A stretch of DNA of 45,244 nt from CAZACZ01 sp964483695 (GCA_964483695.1 CAZACZ010000013.1:1-45244), one strand, 5' to 3'. Counted from the stretch's first letter, positions 23,006-31,381 are shown. Notes: generated by a model from the sequence alone, not told the origin. A program made the numbers and translations.

Positions 23006-25534
23006 GTGTGGCTGCCACGCATCGTCGCTGCCGTGCGGGAGACCGAACGGCCCGTCCTCCTGATCGGAGGCGAGCCGTTCGGCGCACCGTTCGTTATCGA
23101 CGCACTGCGCCAGTCGGAACGCGTTGCGTGGTTCGCCGCCACTCCCGAGCGCCTGGAAGATCCGGTCGGGCTGGGCAACGCCTTGGCCCGGGCGGTCAAC
23201 GCCGCCTTGCCCGGCGCGTTGTTGACGCCAGCCCTGCCGTACGCTGCGCACGTCCGCACGTTGCGGCGGTACCGCGAGGACGTCGCGCCGCTGTGGTTGG
23301 TCCTGTCCGCGGAGCGAGCTGCTGCGCCCCTGGTCGACGACCTGGTGTCGCTGCACGGCGACGGGTTGCGGGTGCTCCTCGACCTGCGCGAGGCGCCCGG
23401 AGCGCGGGCGGCGGACGCCTGCACGGTGCTGGAGCGCGACGCCCTTCGCCTGCTTCCCGAGGAGGCGCGCGCCGTCGCCCCGGCCGCCCTGGACGACGCC
23501 GCCGTCGAAGCGCTCTGGAAGACCAGCGCCGGCCGCTACGCCGAGTTCACCTCGCTCGTCCAGCGCGCCGCAGGATTGCCGCGGACGCTGGTGCCGACGG
23601 CCGACGGCTTCGCGGTCGCCGAGCAGGATGCCGTACCGGTCGAGCCGCCGGTGGCGGTGCAGGCCCTGCGGCGCGAAGGCGAGTGGATCGACGCCCTCGA
23701 GTTGGCGGTGCTGCGCGTGCCGGAGATGGTGGAGGACCTGCTCCGGTCCGCCGGGCCGCGCTACCAACAAGAGGGCCTGTTGGCGCGCCTGCACTTGCTG
23801 CTGTCGGCGTTGCCCGAGGCGTACGCGCGCACCGAGCGGGTGCTCGAGTGGCGCCTGGTGGCGGCGTTGGCCGTCGGCGAGCTGGGAGCGGTGGCGCACG
23901 AAGTCGACGAGTACCTACGCACCCATCGCGCCCCGGCACTGCGTGCGCGCCGCGCCGGCACGTTGCCGCGCGCCCAAGGCTTCGCGCTGGCCGAGCAGGC
24001 GGTGGCGGAACAACGAACGCCGCTCACCACCTGGCAGATCGGTCGGCTTCACCCCGACCCCGAGCGCGCCATCGAGCTGCTGCGTGAGAGCGTGCGCCTG
24101 GCCGAGGAAGCGGGCAACCGCTACGAGGTCGCGCGCAACGCCGACACCCTGGCCGCTCGGCTGTACCAGGCGGGGCGGTTCGCCAGCGCGGCGAGCTGGT
24201 CGCGCTGGGCGCTCGACGTCTTCGACCGCGACCAGCTGCAAGACGGGGCGCGGCGCTTGTTGCTGGTGAACGACCTCGCCGCCGCGCGCATCATGACCGG
24301 CGACCTGGTGGGGCTGCGGAGCGTGCTCGAGAGCGCGCAGGCGGGGGTCGAGGGCGCCGTGCCCGAGCTGGCGGTGCTGCTCCGGAGCACCCTCGCGCAG
24401 CTCGACTTGGCCGAGCGGCGGCCGGAGGAGGCCCTCGAGCACTTCCGCGCCACCTACCACCGCGCCCCGCGCCGCGCACGCGCCCGCTACGGGTACCAGT
24501 TGGCTCGGGTGCTGGTGGAGCTCGAGCGCTTCGACGAGGCGCGGATGGTGGCCAACGACGTGAGCGAGATCGCGTCGGGCGGTTCGCTTCACGAAGCGTC
24601 GTTGGCGGCGCTCGCGCGCGGCATCGTGGCCGCGGTCGATGGGGCCGCGACCGACGCGGCTGGCGCGAAGCGCGCGGCGGCGGGTGGCCGGAGCGGCGCG
24701 GCGTCGTCGGACGGCGCCGCCGACCTGGCGCGCGCCATGCTCGACGAGCACCTGCCGTACGAGCAGCGCATGGCGGCCACGCTCTACTACCTGCTCGCCG
24801 CGCCGGGCTCCGCCGCGGACGTGCCGCCCGACCTCGCCGAGGCGGTGCGCGCCGCGCACCCGGTGGCCATCCGGGTGCTGGCCGGGCCGGAGCACGCCAT
24901 GCAGCCGGTGCTGGCGATGCTCGCAGGCGGGCATCCGACGCTGTCCCTGCGGTTCCTCGGTGGGGTGGAGTGCCGCCTCGACGGCCGAGCGATCGACCTG
25001 TCCGCCAGGCTGGCGGAGGTGGCGGCGGCGCTCGCGCTGCACCCTGCGGGGATCGGCCGCGACGCGCTCATCGACTTCCTCAGCCCCGAGGGGCGAAGGC
25101 CGTACTCGTCCAGCGGCATGCGCGCCATGCTGACGCGCCTGCGCGCGCTCCTGCCGGTGAGCGAGGCACCCTACCGTTTCGCCGTGCCCTTCACGGCCGA
25201 CGTGCTGGAGGTACGCCAGCACCTCGCCGAGGGCCGCGTGCGCGAGGCGGCGGCGGTCCGGCGCGGGTTGTTGCTACCCGAGAGCGACGCTCCGGGCATC
25301 GTCGAGCAGCGCTGGGCGCTGGAGGAGGAGATCCGCCAGGCGGCGCTGCAGACGCACGATGCCGACGTGCTGTTCGACCTCGCGGAGGGCATGGTCGAGG
25401 ACCTCGAGTTCTGGCAGGCAGCCGCTGCCGCGCTTCCGGGCGGCGATCCGCGCGTGGCGCTGGCGCGAGCCAGAGCGCGGCGGCTCGAGCGGGCCTACGG
25501 CCTCGGGGACGGCGCGGCGGACGGTGTCCGCTGA
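23006..25534 (+). CDS. Large (842-aa) regulator: N-terminal NTPase-like, TPR-like middle, C-terminal winged helix
   Basis: Probably a cytoplasmic transcription factor. The N-terminus (PVLLIGGEPFGAPFVIDALR) has the position of a MalT-type P-loop but lacks GxxGxGKT, so nucleotide binding is doubtful. The middle (about 250-620) is a helical-repeat array, with runs such as AIELLRESVRLAEEAGNRYE and RPEEALEHFRATYHR typical of TPR. The C-terminus (about 645-740) starts LSLRFLGGVECRLDGRAIDL and contains RDALIDFLSP and GMRAMLTRLRALLP, matching the OmpR/BTAD-like winged helix, here at the opposite end from SARP/AfsR. The GTG start rests on a TATCCT box 6 nt upstream. Targets may include the 11-bp repeat sites in this window. 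Confidence 0.7.
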   Translation: MWLPRIVAAVRETERPVLLIGGEPFGAPFVIDALRQSERVAWFAATPERLEDPVGLGNALARAVNAALPGALLTPALPYAAHVRTLRRYREDVAPLWLVLSAERAAAPLVDDLVSLHGDGLRVLLDLREAPGARAADACTVLERDALRLLPEEARAVAPAALDDAAVEALWKTSAGRYAEFTSLVQRAAGLPRTLVPTADGFAVAEQDAVPVEPPVAVQALRREGEWIDALELAVLRVPEMVEDLLRSAGPRYQQEGLLARLHLLLSALPEAYARTERVLEWRLVAALAVGELGAVAHEVDEYLRTHRAPALRARRAGTLPRAQGFALAEQAVAEQRTPLTTWQIGRLHPDPERAIELLRESVRLAEEAGNRYEVARNADTLAARLYQAGRFASAASWSRWALDVFDRDQLQDGARRLLLVNDLAAARIMTGDLVGLRSVLESAQAGVEGAVPELAVLLRSTLAQLDLAERRPEEALEHFRATYHRAPRRARARYGYQLARVLVELERFDEARMVANDVSEIASGGSLHEASLAALARGIVAAVDGAATDAAGAKRAAAGGRSGAASSDGAADLARAMLDEHLPYEQRMAATLYYLLAAPGSAADVPPDLAEAVRAAHPVAIRVLAGPEHAMQPVLAMLAGGHPTLSLRFLGGVECRLDGRAIDLSARLAEVAAALALHPAGIGRDALIDFLSPEGRRPYSSSGMRAMLTRLRALLPVSEAPYRFAVPFTADVLEVRQHLAEGRVREAAAVRRGLLLPESDAPGIVEQRWALEEEIRQAALQTHDADVLFDLAEGMVEDLEFWQAAAAALPGGDPRVALARARARRLERAYGLGDGAADGVR

Positions 25535-25586
25535 GTAGGGACGTGCGGTGCGCCGTGCCGCAGCGGCTCGGACGACGAGGCCGGTC

Positions 25587-26117
25587 TCATGACGTCGCCA
25601 GCCTCGCGCTGCGGTCGGCGCGGCCGGCGGGGAGCGCGGCGACGCCATCGAAGAACACCGTCAGCACGGTATCCACCGCGCTTTGCCTGGCCTCGTCGGG
25701 CAACCCCAGGAGCGGGTAGGCCAGTCCTAGCAGGGCGCGCACCATCAAGCGCTCATCCAGGTCGCGCACCTCACCACGCGCCCGACCCTCGGCGAGCAAC
25801 CGCGCGATGGGGTCCAGGAACTCGCGTCGGTACGCTGCGCGGACGCTGCTTCGGGCGTCGTCGCTGAGGTGGACCGCCTCCTGCTCCGCCAGGCGCATGG
25901 CCACCTGCTGCTCGCGGCCGTGGTGTGCGATGCCTGCGAGCAGCGCTGCGACCCGCGCCCGGGTGCCGTCCGCCTGCTCCGCCGCCGCGACGAGGTCGCC
26001 TGCCTGCTTCACGCCCGCGAGCAAGATGGCCGTGAACAGCGCCTCCTTGTCCGCGAAGTGGTAGTAGAGTGCGGCCTTCGATACCCCCAGCTCATCGGCG
26101 ATCTCGCGCATCGACAC
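25587..26117 (-). CDS. TetR/AcrR family transcriptional regulator (start codon unclear)
   Basis: TetR-type DNA-binding domain: MREIADELGVSKAALYYHFADKEALF, then a helical ligand domain. The first start in this frame is the GTG at 26117 (176 aa), but homologous helix-1 sequence (DLRTRILATATPLFAARGFQ) lies in frame upstream, back to about 26195, with no ATG, GTG or TTG before the next upstream stop. So either an unusual start is used, translation enters by reinitiation from the membrane gene that ends at 26194, or a base is wrong in the assembly. The perfect palindrome at 26648 is its probable operator, giving autoregulation of the two-gene operon. Confidence 0.8.
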   Translation of the reverse strand: MSMREIADELGVSKAALYYHFADKEALFTAILLAGVKQAGDLVAAAEQADGTRARVAALLAGIAHHGREQQVAMRLAEQEAVHLSDDARSSVRAAYRREFLDPIARLLAEGRARGEVRDLDERLMVRALLGLAYPLLGLPDEARQSAVDTVLTVFFDGVAALPAGRADRSARLATS

Positions 26118-26193
26118 TGCCTGGAACCCGCGCGCCGCGAAGAGCGGTGTGGCCGTGGCGAGGATCCGGGTGCGTAGGTCGTCGACGGTCGTG

Positions 26194-26592
26194 TCAGATC
26201 CCCCCGGGGACGTAGCTGGCGCCGATGCTGAACGCCATGAACGCGAACAGGAAGGCCGATCCGCTCACCGTCACGGGGGTCCAGCGCCGACGGCGCCAAG
26301 CCGGCGGCAACCAGAAGTACACCATGTAGAAGAGCAGCGGCCCGAGTCCACCGAGGTAGTGGACGAACAGCTGCAGGGGGCCGAGGCCCTGGTCGAGCAG
26401 CTTGATGCCGATGAGCGCCTGGACCATCAGCGCGACTTGCGCCGCGATCCACGTCGCATGCGCGAAGGGCGTGAGCGGCCGGTCGCGCCACGCCAGTACG
26501 GCGCTGACCACCAGCGCCAATAGGGTGGTCACCAGCACCACGACGCCGCTGATCACATGCACGTTAGGGGACACCCAGACCTGGTCGATCAC
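26194..26592 (-). CDS. Small membrane protein, four helices (132 aa)
   Basis: An integral membrane protein with about four hydrophobic helices, e.g. VISGVVVLVTTLLALVVSAV, THATWIAAQVALMVQALIG-like, LGPLLFYMVYFWLPP and SGSAFLFAFMAFSIGASYV. I chose GTG 26592 because GAGGAGGAAC precedes it; the earlier start at 26682 lies within the operator. Function unknown. It ends at the TetR coding region and is preceded by a TetR-type palindrome, so it is the probable regulated gene, perhaps a stress or efflux-linked protein. Confidence 0.75.
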   Translation of the reverse strand: MIDQVWVSPNVHVISGVVVLVTTLLALVVSAVLAWRDRPLTPFAHATWIAAQVALMVQALIGIKLLDQGLGPLQLFVHYLGGLGPLLFYMVYFWLPPAWRRRRWTPVTVSGSAFLFAFMAFSIGASYVPGGI

Positions 26593-26647
26593 CGTTCCTC
26601 CTCGGGCCGGACGGGTCGTCACCGCACCTGCCACGTAGGGCGGCGGA

Positions 26648-26667
26648 CTTACCGACCGGTCGGTAAG
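26648..26667. promoter_or_regulatory. Perfect 20-bp palindrome, TetR-type operator
   Basis: CTTACCGACC followed by its exact reverse complement GGTCGGTAAG. The ACCGACCGGTCGGT core is a common TetR-family operator. Upstream on the minus strand, TTGACG (26707-26702) and CATGCT (26683-26678) are 18 bp apart and form a plausible promoter. The operator would sit over the transcription start of the membrane protein/TetR pair. Confidence 0.75.
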
Positions 26668-26744
26668 CATGCTCGGTAGCATGACCCGGGTCGAGGGCGA
26701 ACGTCAAGCGGGGTCGATCGTCGGATGCAGCCGACGCTCGGGGC

Positions 26745-27725
26745 CTACGCCAGGCGACCGTCACCGGCGGGCCCGGCCTCGGCGGTGCGTTGCGACAGCC
26801 GCAGCGCCGAACCCACGATCAGGGACCGCAGCGCCAGTCGCGCCAACCAGGGTGCCGGGATGCCGGCCGAGCCGTAGAACGCACCGGCCACCTGCCCGTA
26901 CACCGCCCCGGTCGTGTCGGCGTCGTCCCCGAGGTTGACGGCGGCGAGCGCTCCCGCTTCGAAGGTGGAGGTCGTGGCGAACGCCCACAGCGCCGCCTCC
27001 AGCGACGCCACCACGTACCCGCTGCCGCGGATCGCCGGCGGGCGCTTGCGGAGGAACGAGCCGGCGGCGACGGCGTCCACCTCGGGGGTCAGCGGCGCGT
27101 CGTCCCAGGTGCCCGGTGCGGGTGCGTAGCGCGGCCCCAGCAGCGCCTCCTTCGCCTCGCCGCGCAACGCGCCGACGATCAGGCCGGCGAGGTAGCGGCA
27201 GGCGTCGACGCAGGTGACGGCCGCATGCGTGGTGCGCGAGCTGTCGCCGGCGCGTTGGATGGCGGTGACGGGATCGTGTGCGTAGGCGATGGCGACCGGT
27301 GCCAGGCGCATGATGCTGCCGTTGCCTGCGCTGCCCGGATCGGTGCTGCCGGCGTACGGCTCGCCGGTGCGCTCGAACCGCTCCAGCGCCGCACGCGTGG
27401 TGCTGCCGATGTCGAAGCACCTGCCCGTGACGCTGAGATGCCCGTCGCGGTACCACCGCAGGTAGCGGCGCATCTGGTCGGCGGGATCGAACCCGCCGGA
27501 CTCCACGAGGCTCTCGGCCAGGCAGAGCGCCATGCTGGTGTCGTCGGTCCACTCGCCCGGCGCGAGGCCGAACGGGCCGCCGCCGACCATGTCGGAGATC
27601 GGTTCGAAGGTCCCCGGACGGCGGAACTCGAGCGTGGTGCCGAGCGCGTCGCCGACGGCGAGACCGAGCAGCGGCGCAGCGGCGTCGATGGCCCGGCTCG
27701 CCGGCTGGTCCGCACCCAGGTCCAC
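26745..27725 (-). CDS. ADP-ribosylglycohydrolase family protein
   Basis: A 326-aa DraG/ARH-type hydrolase, which removes ADP-ribose from proteins or small molecules using two Mg ions. The metal motifs are present: WTDDTSMALCLAESL (residues 59-73), STDPGSAGNGSIMRLAPVA and, near the end, NLGDDADTTGAVYGQVAGA. It starts with GTG at 27725, 4 bp after the PepF stop, so it is probably translated by coupling. No partner toxin or ADP-ribosyltransferase is adjacent, hence its target is unknown. Confidence 0.88.
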   Translation of the reverse strand: MDLGADQPASRAIDAAAPLLGLAVGDALGTTLEFRRPGTFEPISDMVGGGPFGLAPGEWTDDTSMALCLAESLVESGGFDPADQMRRYLRWYRDGHLSVTGRCFDIGSTTRAALERFERTGEPYAGSTDPGSAGNGSIMRLAPVAIAYAHDPVTAIQRAGDSSRTTHAAVTCVDACRYLAGLIVGALRGEAKEALLGPRYAPAPGTWDDAPLTPEVDAVAAGSFLRKRPPAIRGSGYVVASLEAALWAFATTSTFEAGALAAVNLGDDADTTGAVYGQVAGAFYGSAGIPAPWLARLALRSLIVGSALRLSQRTAEAGPAGDGRLA

Positions 27726-27729
27726 GTTC

Positions 27730-29541
27730 CTACCGCGCCGCCGCGAGCGCCTCGAGTTCGGCGACGTACCCCTCCACCACCGCGAAGGCGCGCTCGATCG
27801 GCCCCGGCGTGGTCATGTCGACGCCGGCGGCGCGCAGCGCCTCCACCGGCGGCACCGAACTGCCGGCGCGCAGGAACGCCAGGTAGCGCTCGGCGGCGCC
27901 GTCCACGCCCTGGTGGACGTCTTCCGCCAGCGCGGCGGCCGCCGCGATGCCGGCGGCGTACTGGAACGTGTAGAACGGCACGTACAGGTGCCCGAACTGC
28001 GCCCAGGTGATGCCGGTGCGCTCGTCCGTGGGCACCTCGTCGCCGTAGCCCTCCTGGAACAGACGGCGCATCGTTTCGTTGAGCGCGCCCGCGGTGATGC
28101 CCTCGCCCCGCTCGACCGCCTGATGCGTCTCGAGCTCGAAGCGCACCAGCGTCGGCATGATTAAGAAGTAGCGGTGGAAGTTGTAGAAGGTCTCGTCCAG
28201 CAGCGCAAGGCGCGCCGCCGGATCGGTCAGCTTCGTCAGCAGGTGGCGGCGCACCAGCGCCTGGTTGAAGTTCGAGGCGGTCTCGGCCACCATCATGGCG
28301 TAGTTGGCGTACGGCAGCGGCTGCGCCTGGTCCATGAGCTTCGAATGCATGGCGTGGCCGAGCTCGTGCGCCAGCGTCGACATGCTCTCCAGGTCGCCTT
28401 GGAAGCTCATCATGATGTACGGCTGATGCCCGTAGGCGCGCGAGGCGAAGGCGCCGTCGCGCTTGCCGCGGTTCGGGTAGACGTCGACCCAGCGCTCCTC
28501 CAGCAGGCCCCGGCGCAACGGCTCGACGTACTCGGGCCCCAGCGGCGCCATGCCCTCGACGATCCAGTCGATCGCCTGGCGGTACGAGACCTGCGGCGGG
28601 TTCGGCGAGAGCGGCGCGAAGACGTCCCACTCCTGATGCCGATCGACACCGAGCAGCTTGCGCCTGGCCACCCAGTAGCGGTGCCACACCGGGAGGTTGG
28701 CGCGGAAGGTGTCCACCACCGTGTCCAGCACCTGCCGCGGCACCTCGCGCGGAGCTAGTTGCTCCTCCACGGTGTTGGGGTACCCGCGCACCCGCGCCGC
28801 GAACACGCTCTGCTTCACGCGCCCCAGGTAGAGGTCGGCGAAGGTGTTGCGCAGCGCCAGGAAGCCGCCGGCGTACGACGCGTACGCCGAGCGCCGCAGC
28901 TCGCGGTCGTCCGACATGCGTAGCGCGGGGTAGGTGCTGCGCGCCACCTCGTACTCGGCGTCCTCGGCGTCGCGGGCGGGGGCGAAGACCACCTCGCCGT
29001 TGGCCAGGCTGTTGTAGCTCCGCTCGAAGGTGGCGAAGGGGTCGTTGGCGGCAGCCAGCACGTCCTCGACGTCCGCCGAGCGCACGTGCGGGCGCCGGGC
29101 CTCGAGCCGCTCGAAGTGCCGCCGAAGGTAGCGCAAGCGCGGCTCGTCGTCCAGCGCCGCGCGCAGGTGCTCCATGCCCAGTTCGAGCAGTTCCGGCTCG
29201 AGGTACGCGCTGGCGGTGGCGAAGCGCGTCGCCAGTCCCTGGAAGCGGCCGAGGCGTTGGCGCGCCTGCTGGTCGTCCTGGTCGACGGAGACGGGGAGCG
29301 CGGCGTAGGCGCGCAGCTTCTGGACCTGGGCAAGGAGGGCTAGGTACGCCTCGATGCCGTCGGCGAGGGTGGCCGCGCTCTCGCCGAGCCTGCCCCGGTA
29401 GCGCGGGAGCGTCTCGAGTGCCGCCTCGGCAGCGGCGAACGCCTCCGAGTACGCCTCCTCGGTGGGGAAGAGCGCCGCTAGGTTCCAGGTGTAGGCCGGA
29501 TCGAGCTCGGCGCGGGTGGGGAGGGTCGCGGGTTGGGCCAT
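27730..29541 (-). CDS. pepF: Oligoendopeptidase F (M3 family)
   Basis: A 603-aa zinc endopeptidase that degrades peptides in the cytoplasm. LAHELGHAMHS holds HExxH at 392-396, and the third ligand Glu lies in VAETASNFNQAL. The N-terminal YTWNLAALFPTEEAYSEAF and the C-terminal YVPFYTFQYAAGIAAAA are typical PepF sequences. I chose the ATG at 29541 (M-A-Q-P-A): TACACT ends 7 nt upstream, so the mRNA appears leaderless. The ADP-ribosylglycohydrolase gene follows at 4 bp. Confidence 0.93.
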   Translation of the reverse strand: MAQPATLPTRAELDPAYTWNLAALFPTEEAYSEAFAAAEAALETLPRYRGRLGESAATLADGIEAYLALLAQVQKLRAYAALPVSVDQDDQQARQRLGRFQGLATRFATASAYLEPELLELGMEHLRAALDDEPRLRYLRRHFERLEARRPHVRSADVEDVLAAANDPFATFERSYNSLANGEVVFAPARDAEDAEYEVARSTYPALRMSDDRELRRSAYASYAGGFLALRNTFADLYLGRVKQSVFAARVRGYPNTVEEQLAPREVPRQVLDTVVDTFRANLPVWHRYWVARRKLLGVDRHQEWDVFAPLSPNPPQVSYRQAIDWIVEGMAPLGPEYVEPLRRGLLEERWVDVYPNRGKRDGAFASRAYGHQPYIMMSFQGDLESMSTLAHELGHAMHSKLMDQAQPLPYANYAMMVAETASNFNQALVRRHLLTKLTDPAARLALLDETFYNFHRYFLIMPTLVRFELETHQAVERGEGITAGALNETMRRLFQEGYGDEVPTDERTGITWAQFGHLYVPFYTFQYAAGIAAAAALAEDVHQGVDGAAERYLAFLRAGSSVPPVEALRAAGVDMTTPGPIERAFAVVEGYVAELEALAAAR

Positions 29542-29548
29542 ACGGTCG

Positions 29549-29554
29549 AGTGTA
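29549..29554 (-). promoter_or_regulatory. TACACT -10 box for leaderless pepF
   Basis: TACACT on the minus strand (29554-29549) is 7 nt before the ATG of pepF at 29541. There is no Shine-Dalgarno sequence. Confidence 0.55.
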
Positions 29555-29643
29555 CGGGACGCGCAGCACGAGACGCGCCTGCTCTCGGGCGGCAGGTGGC
29601 TTGCAGACGCGGGAACGCGTCGGAGCTCGGCGGTAGGCGTGCG

Positions 29644-29683
29644 GCGGGCAGTCCGCGGGCAGACCGCGGGCAGGGCGTGGGCA
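29644..29683. repeat. Four tandem heptamers at exact 11-bp period
   Basis: GCGGGCA at 29644, 29655 and 29666 and GTGGGCA at 29677, each separated by 4 bp. Heptamers with 4-bp spacers are the known layout of SARP binding sites. They lie about 60 bp before the 51-aa gene at 29745. Confidence 0.75.
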
Positions 29684-29687
29684 GATG

Positions 29688-29738
29688 CCTCCTTGCATCG
29701 TGTGCTCCGTCGCGGCCACGAGCCGCGCTCCAAGGAGG
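29688..29738 (+). promoter_or_regulatory. Inverted repeat pairing with the ribosome site of the first MTQID gene
   Basis: CCTCCTTG (29688-29695) is the reverse complement of CAAGGAGG (29731-29738), the ribosome site. Between them is a smaller hairpin, CGCGGC-CACGA-GCCGCG (29711-29727). If transcribed, the ribosome site could be sequestered. The same layout occurs before the second MTQID gene. If the -10 is CATCGT at 29696, the first arm is not in the mRNA. Confidence 0.45.
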
Positions 29739-29744
29739 TGAGGC

Positions 29745-29900
29745 ATGACTCAGATCGACTTCATCCTGGCGCTGACCGCCATGCGCCGCTTGCGGGAACG
29801 CCGCTACGGCTCCCTCGAAGGCGCCGGCTACTCGATGCGCGCGGTCGAGCGTAGGCGTCGAGCCAAGCACGGCCGTCGTCACGAAGAACCCATCTGGTGA
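29745..29900 (+). CDS. 51-aa small protein, MTQID family member 1
   Basis: An unrecognised 51-aa basic protein with a strong ribosome site (AAGGAGG, 6-7 nt before the ATG). It begins MTQIDFILALTAMRRLRERR, has an Arg/Lys-rich second half with RRRRAKHGRR, and ends in Trp. It shares length, first five residues, an RRAK segment and final Trp with the gene at 36894, and both lie behind 11-bp heptamer arrays. A DNA- or RNA-binding, signalling or regulatory role is possible. The secreted-protein gene follows 62 bp downstream. Confidence 0.72.
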   Translation: MTQIDFILALTAMRRLRERRYGSLEGAGYSMRAVERRRRAKHGRRHEEPIW

Positions 29901-29962
29901 GCCAGACCCCGAAGCCCCGTCCACCCTTCGAACCGAACCCCATCCTGGAAAGGAACCCCCTC

Positions 29963-30682
29963 ATGAAGCACCGCACCCGCACCCTCGCCGTCATCGCCGC
30001 CGTCCTCTCCCTGGTCGCCAGCATCGCGCTCGCCCAGGAGCCCGCCAGCCACTACAGCGTCGAAGTTCCCTTGCTCAACCACCTGCAGCTCGGCATGAAC
30101 GAGCAGGACGTGTTCATCGCGGACGCCGCCAACCCCGGCTCCGTGCGCCGCGTCACCGCCAACGACACCGACGCCGGCGCCGCGTTGTACGCCGCCGACG
30201 CCCCCACCGCGCACAATCCGGTCGACCCCGACGCCGTCGGTCCGTTCGGCAAGGGCGCCGCGCTCGGTATCACGCAAGGTGAGTGGCTCGCCGCCAGCGG
30301 CCAGGCCGTAGTGACGTGCCACGGCGACACGGGATCCGTCTCGGCGACCTTCGCCAACCTCGTTCCGGATGGCGTCTACACGCTGTGGTACTTCTTCATG
30401 GCGTTCCCACCGTCCCAGCCGTTCTCGACCTACGACCTGCCGCTCGGCGCCCGCGACGGATCGCAGAACACCTTCGTCGCCGACGCGCAAGGCAACGCCC
30501 AGCTCGACGTCGAGGTGAGCCCCTGCCTGCAGCTCTCCGGCAACCAGCTGCTCGCCGGCCTTGCGGCCGCCTACCACTCCGACGGCAAGTCCTACGGCCC
30601 CAACCCCGGTGACTTCGGCACGATCACCCACCTCCAGGTCTTCAACTTCCTCCCGCAGGAGGCGCAAGCCACCGCGGAGTAG
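29963..30682 (+). CDS. Secreted protein of unknown function (239 aa)
   Basis: Signal peptide MKHRTRTLAVIAAVLSLVAS IALAQ (cleavage near 25), then a soluble, probably beta-rich domain with two cysteines (TCHGD and SPCLQL) that could form a disulfide. Segments such as SVSATFANLVPDGVYTLWYFF and QNTFVADAQGNAQLDVEVSP look like beta-sandwich strands. I do not recognise the family. GGAAAGGAA supports the ATG at 29963. It follows the first MTQID gene by 62 bp and probably shares its transcript. A strong hairpin follows the stop codon. Confidence 0.72.
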   Translation: MKHRTRTLAVIAAVLSLVASIALAQEPASHYSVEVPLLNHLQLGMNEQDVFIADAANPGSVRRVTANDTDAGAALYAADAPTAHNPVDPDAVGPFGKGAALGITQGEWLAASGQAVVTCHGDTGSVSATFANLVPDGVYTLWYFFMAFPPSQPFSTYDLPLGARDGSQNTFVADAQGNAQLDVEVSPCLQLSGNQLLAGLAAAYHSDGKSYGPNPGDFGTITHLQVFNFLPQEAQATAE

Positions 30683-30691
30683 CGCGTCGGC

Positions 30692-30723
30692 CGGGTGGGG
30701 TGGGCGCGAACCCACCCCACCCG
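30692..30723 (+). terminator. Strong perfect hairpin after the secreted-protein gene
   Basis: GGGTGGGGTGGG, a 6-nt loop (CGCGAA), then CCCACCCCACCC; one extra C-G pair extends the stem to 13 bp. It starts 9 nt after the stop codon. There is no T-tract, so it may end transcription or stabilise the mRNA end. Confidence 0.65.
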
Positions 30724-30817
30724 CCGCGCCGTGCCCCACGGCGTGGCCGGGCGGGAGCGCGTCGGTAGCACCGACGGCCCCGCCCACGTCGGGGCACCCA
30801 CGAACGGAGCGATCCTC

Positions 30818-31381
30818 ATGAGCACGCACGTCATCGACAGGAGCACGTCGGATCGGACGGACTTCCTGAGCCACCTGATCCTCGGTACCCTCAACGGTCG
30901 TCGTCACGTCAGCGCGCTGCTGGCGTACCTAGTGGTGGTGGCGATCCACTTCGTCGAGCACGTCACGCAGATCGTGCAGATCCACCTGCTGGGCCTGCCT
31001 GCACGGGAGGCGGGCGGCCTCGTCGGCGAGCTCCTCCCGAGGCTGGTCGCGAACGAGTCGCTGCACATGGTCTACAACACCCTGCAGCTCACCGGCTTGA
31101 TCCTGCTGTTCCCCGGCTTCCGGCGCCACCGCGTCGCCAAGCGCTGGTGGATCGCGGCCATCGTGGCGCAGTGCTGGCACTGGCTGGAGCACGCCTTCTT
31201 GCAGGTGCAGGTCCTCACCGGCCACTATTTCTACGGCGCGATCAAGCAGATGAGCGTGCTGGAGCGGTTCTTCCCACGCCCGGAGCTGCACTTCGCGTAC
31301 AACCTCAGCGTGGTCGTACCGACCGTCGTGGCCGTCGTCGTCTACCTGACGTGGCGCGCGCGGCAGCGGGTGGCGGCATGA
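30818..31381 (+). CDS. His-rich integral membrane protein (187 aa)
   Basis: About four transmembrane helices, with histidines inside or beside them: AIHFVEHVTQIVQIHLL, ESLHMVYNTLQLTGLILLF, AQCWHWLEHAFLQVQVL and LHFAYNLSVVVPTVVAVVVY. The recurring HxxxH/HxxEH pattern could bind metal or heme. I do not recognise the family. GGAG lies 9 nt before the ATG at 30818. Its stop overlaps the PIG-L deacetylase start (ATGA), so the two are coupled; downstream genes are joined in the same way up to 33571. Confidence 0.75.
   Translation: MSTHVIDRSTSDRTDFLSHLILGTLNGRRHVSALLAYLVVVAIHFVEHVTQIVQIHLLGLPAREAGGLVGELLPRLVANESLHMVYNTLQLTGLILLFPGFRRHRVAKRWWIAAIVAQCWHWLEHAFLQVQVLTGHYFYGAIKQMSVLERFFPRPELHFAYNLSVVVPTVVAVVVYLTWRARQRVAA

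Noticed and set aside
26194..26206. RF2-like +1 programmed frameshift (G run, then ATC TGA C) joining the membrane protein to TetR
   Set aside because: The context resembles prfB, but slipping from ATC to TCT gives poor re-pairing, so I kept it only as one option for the missing start.
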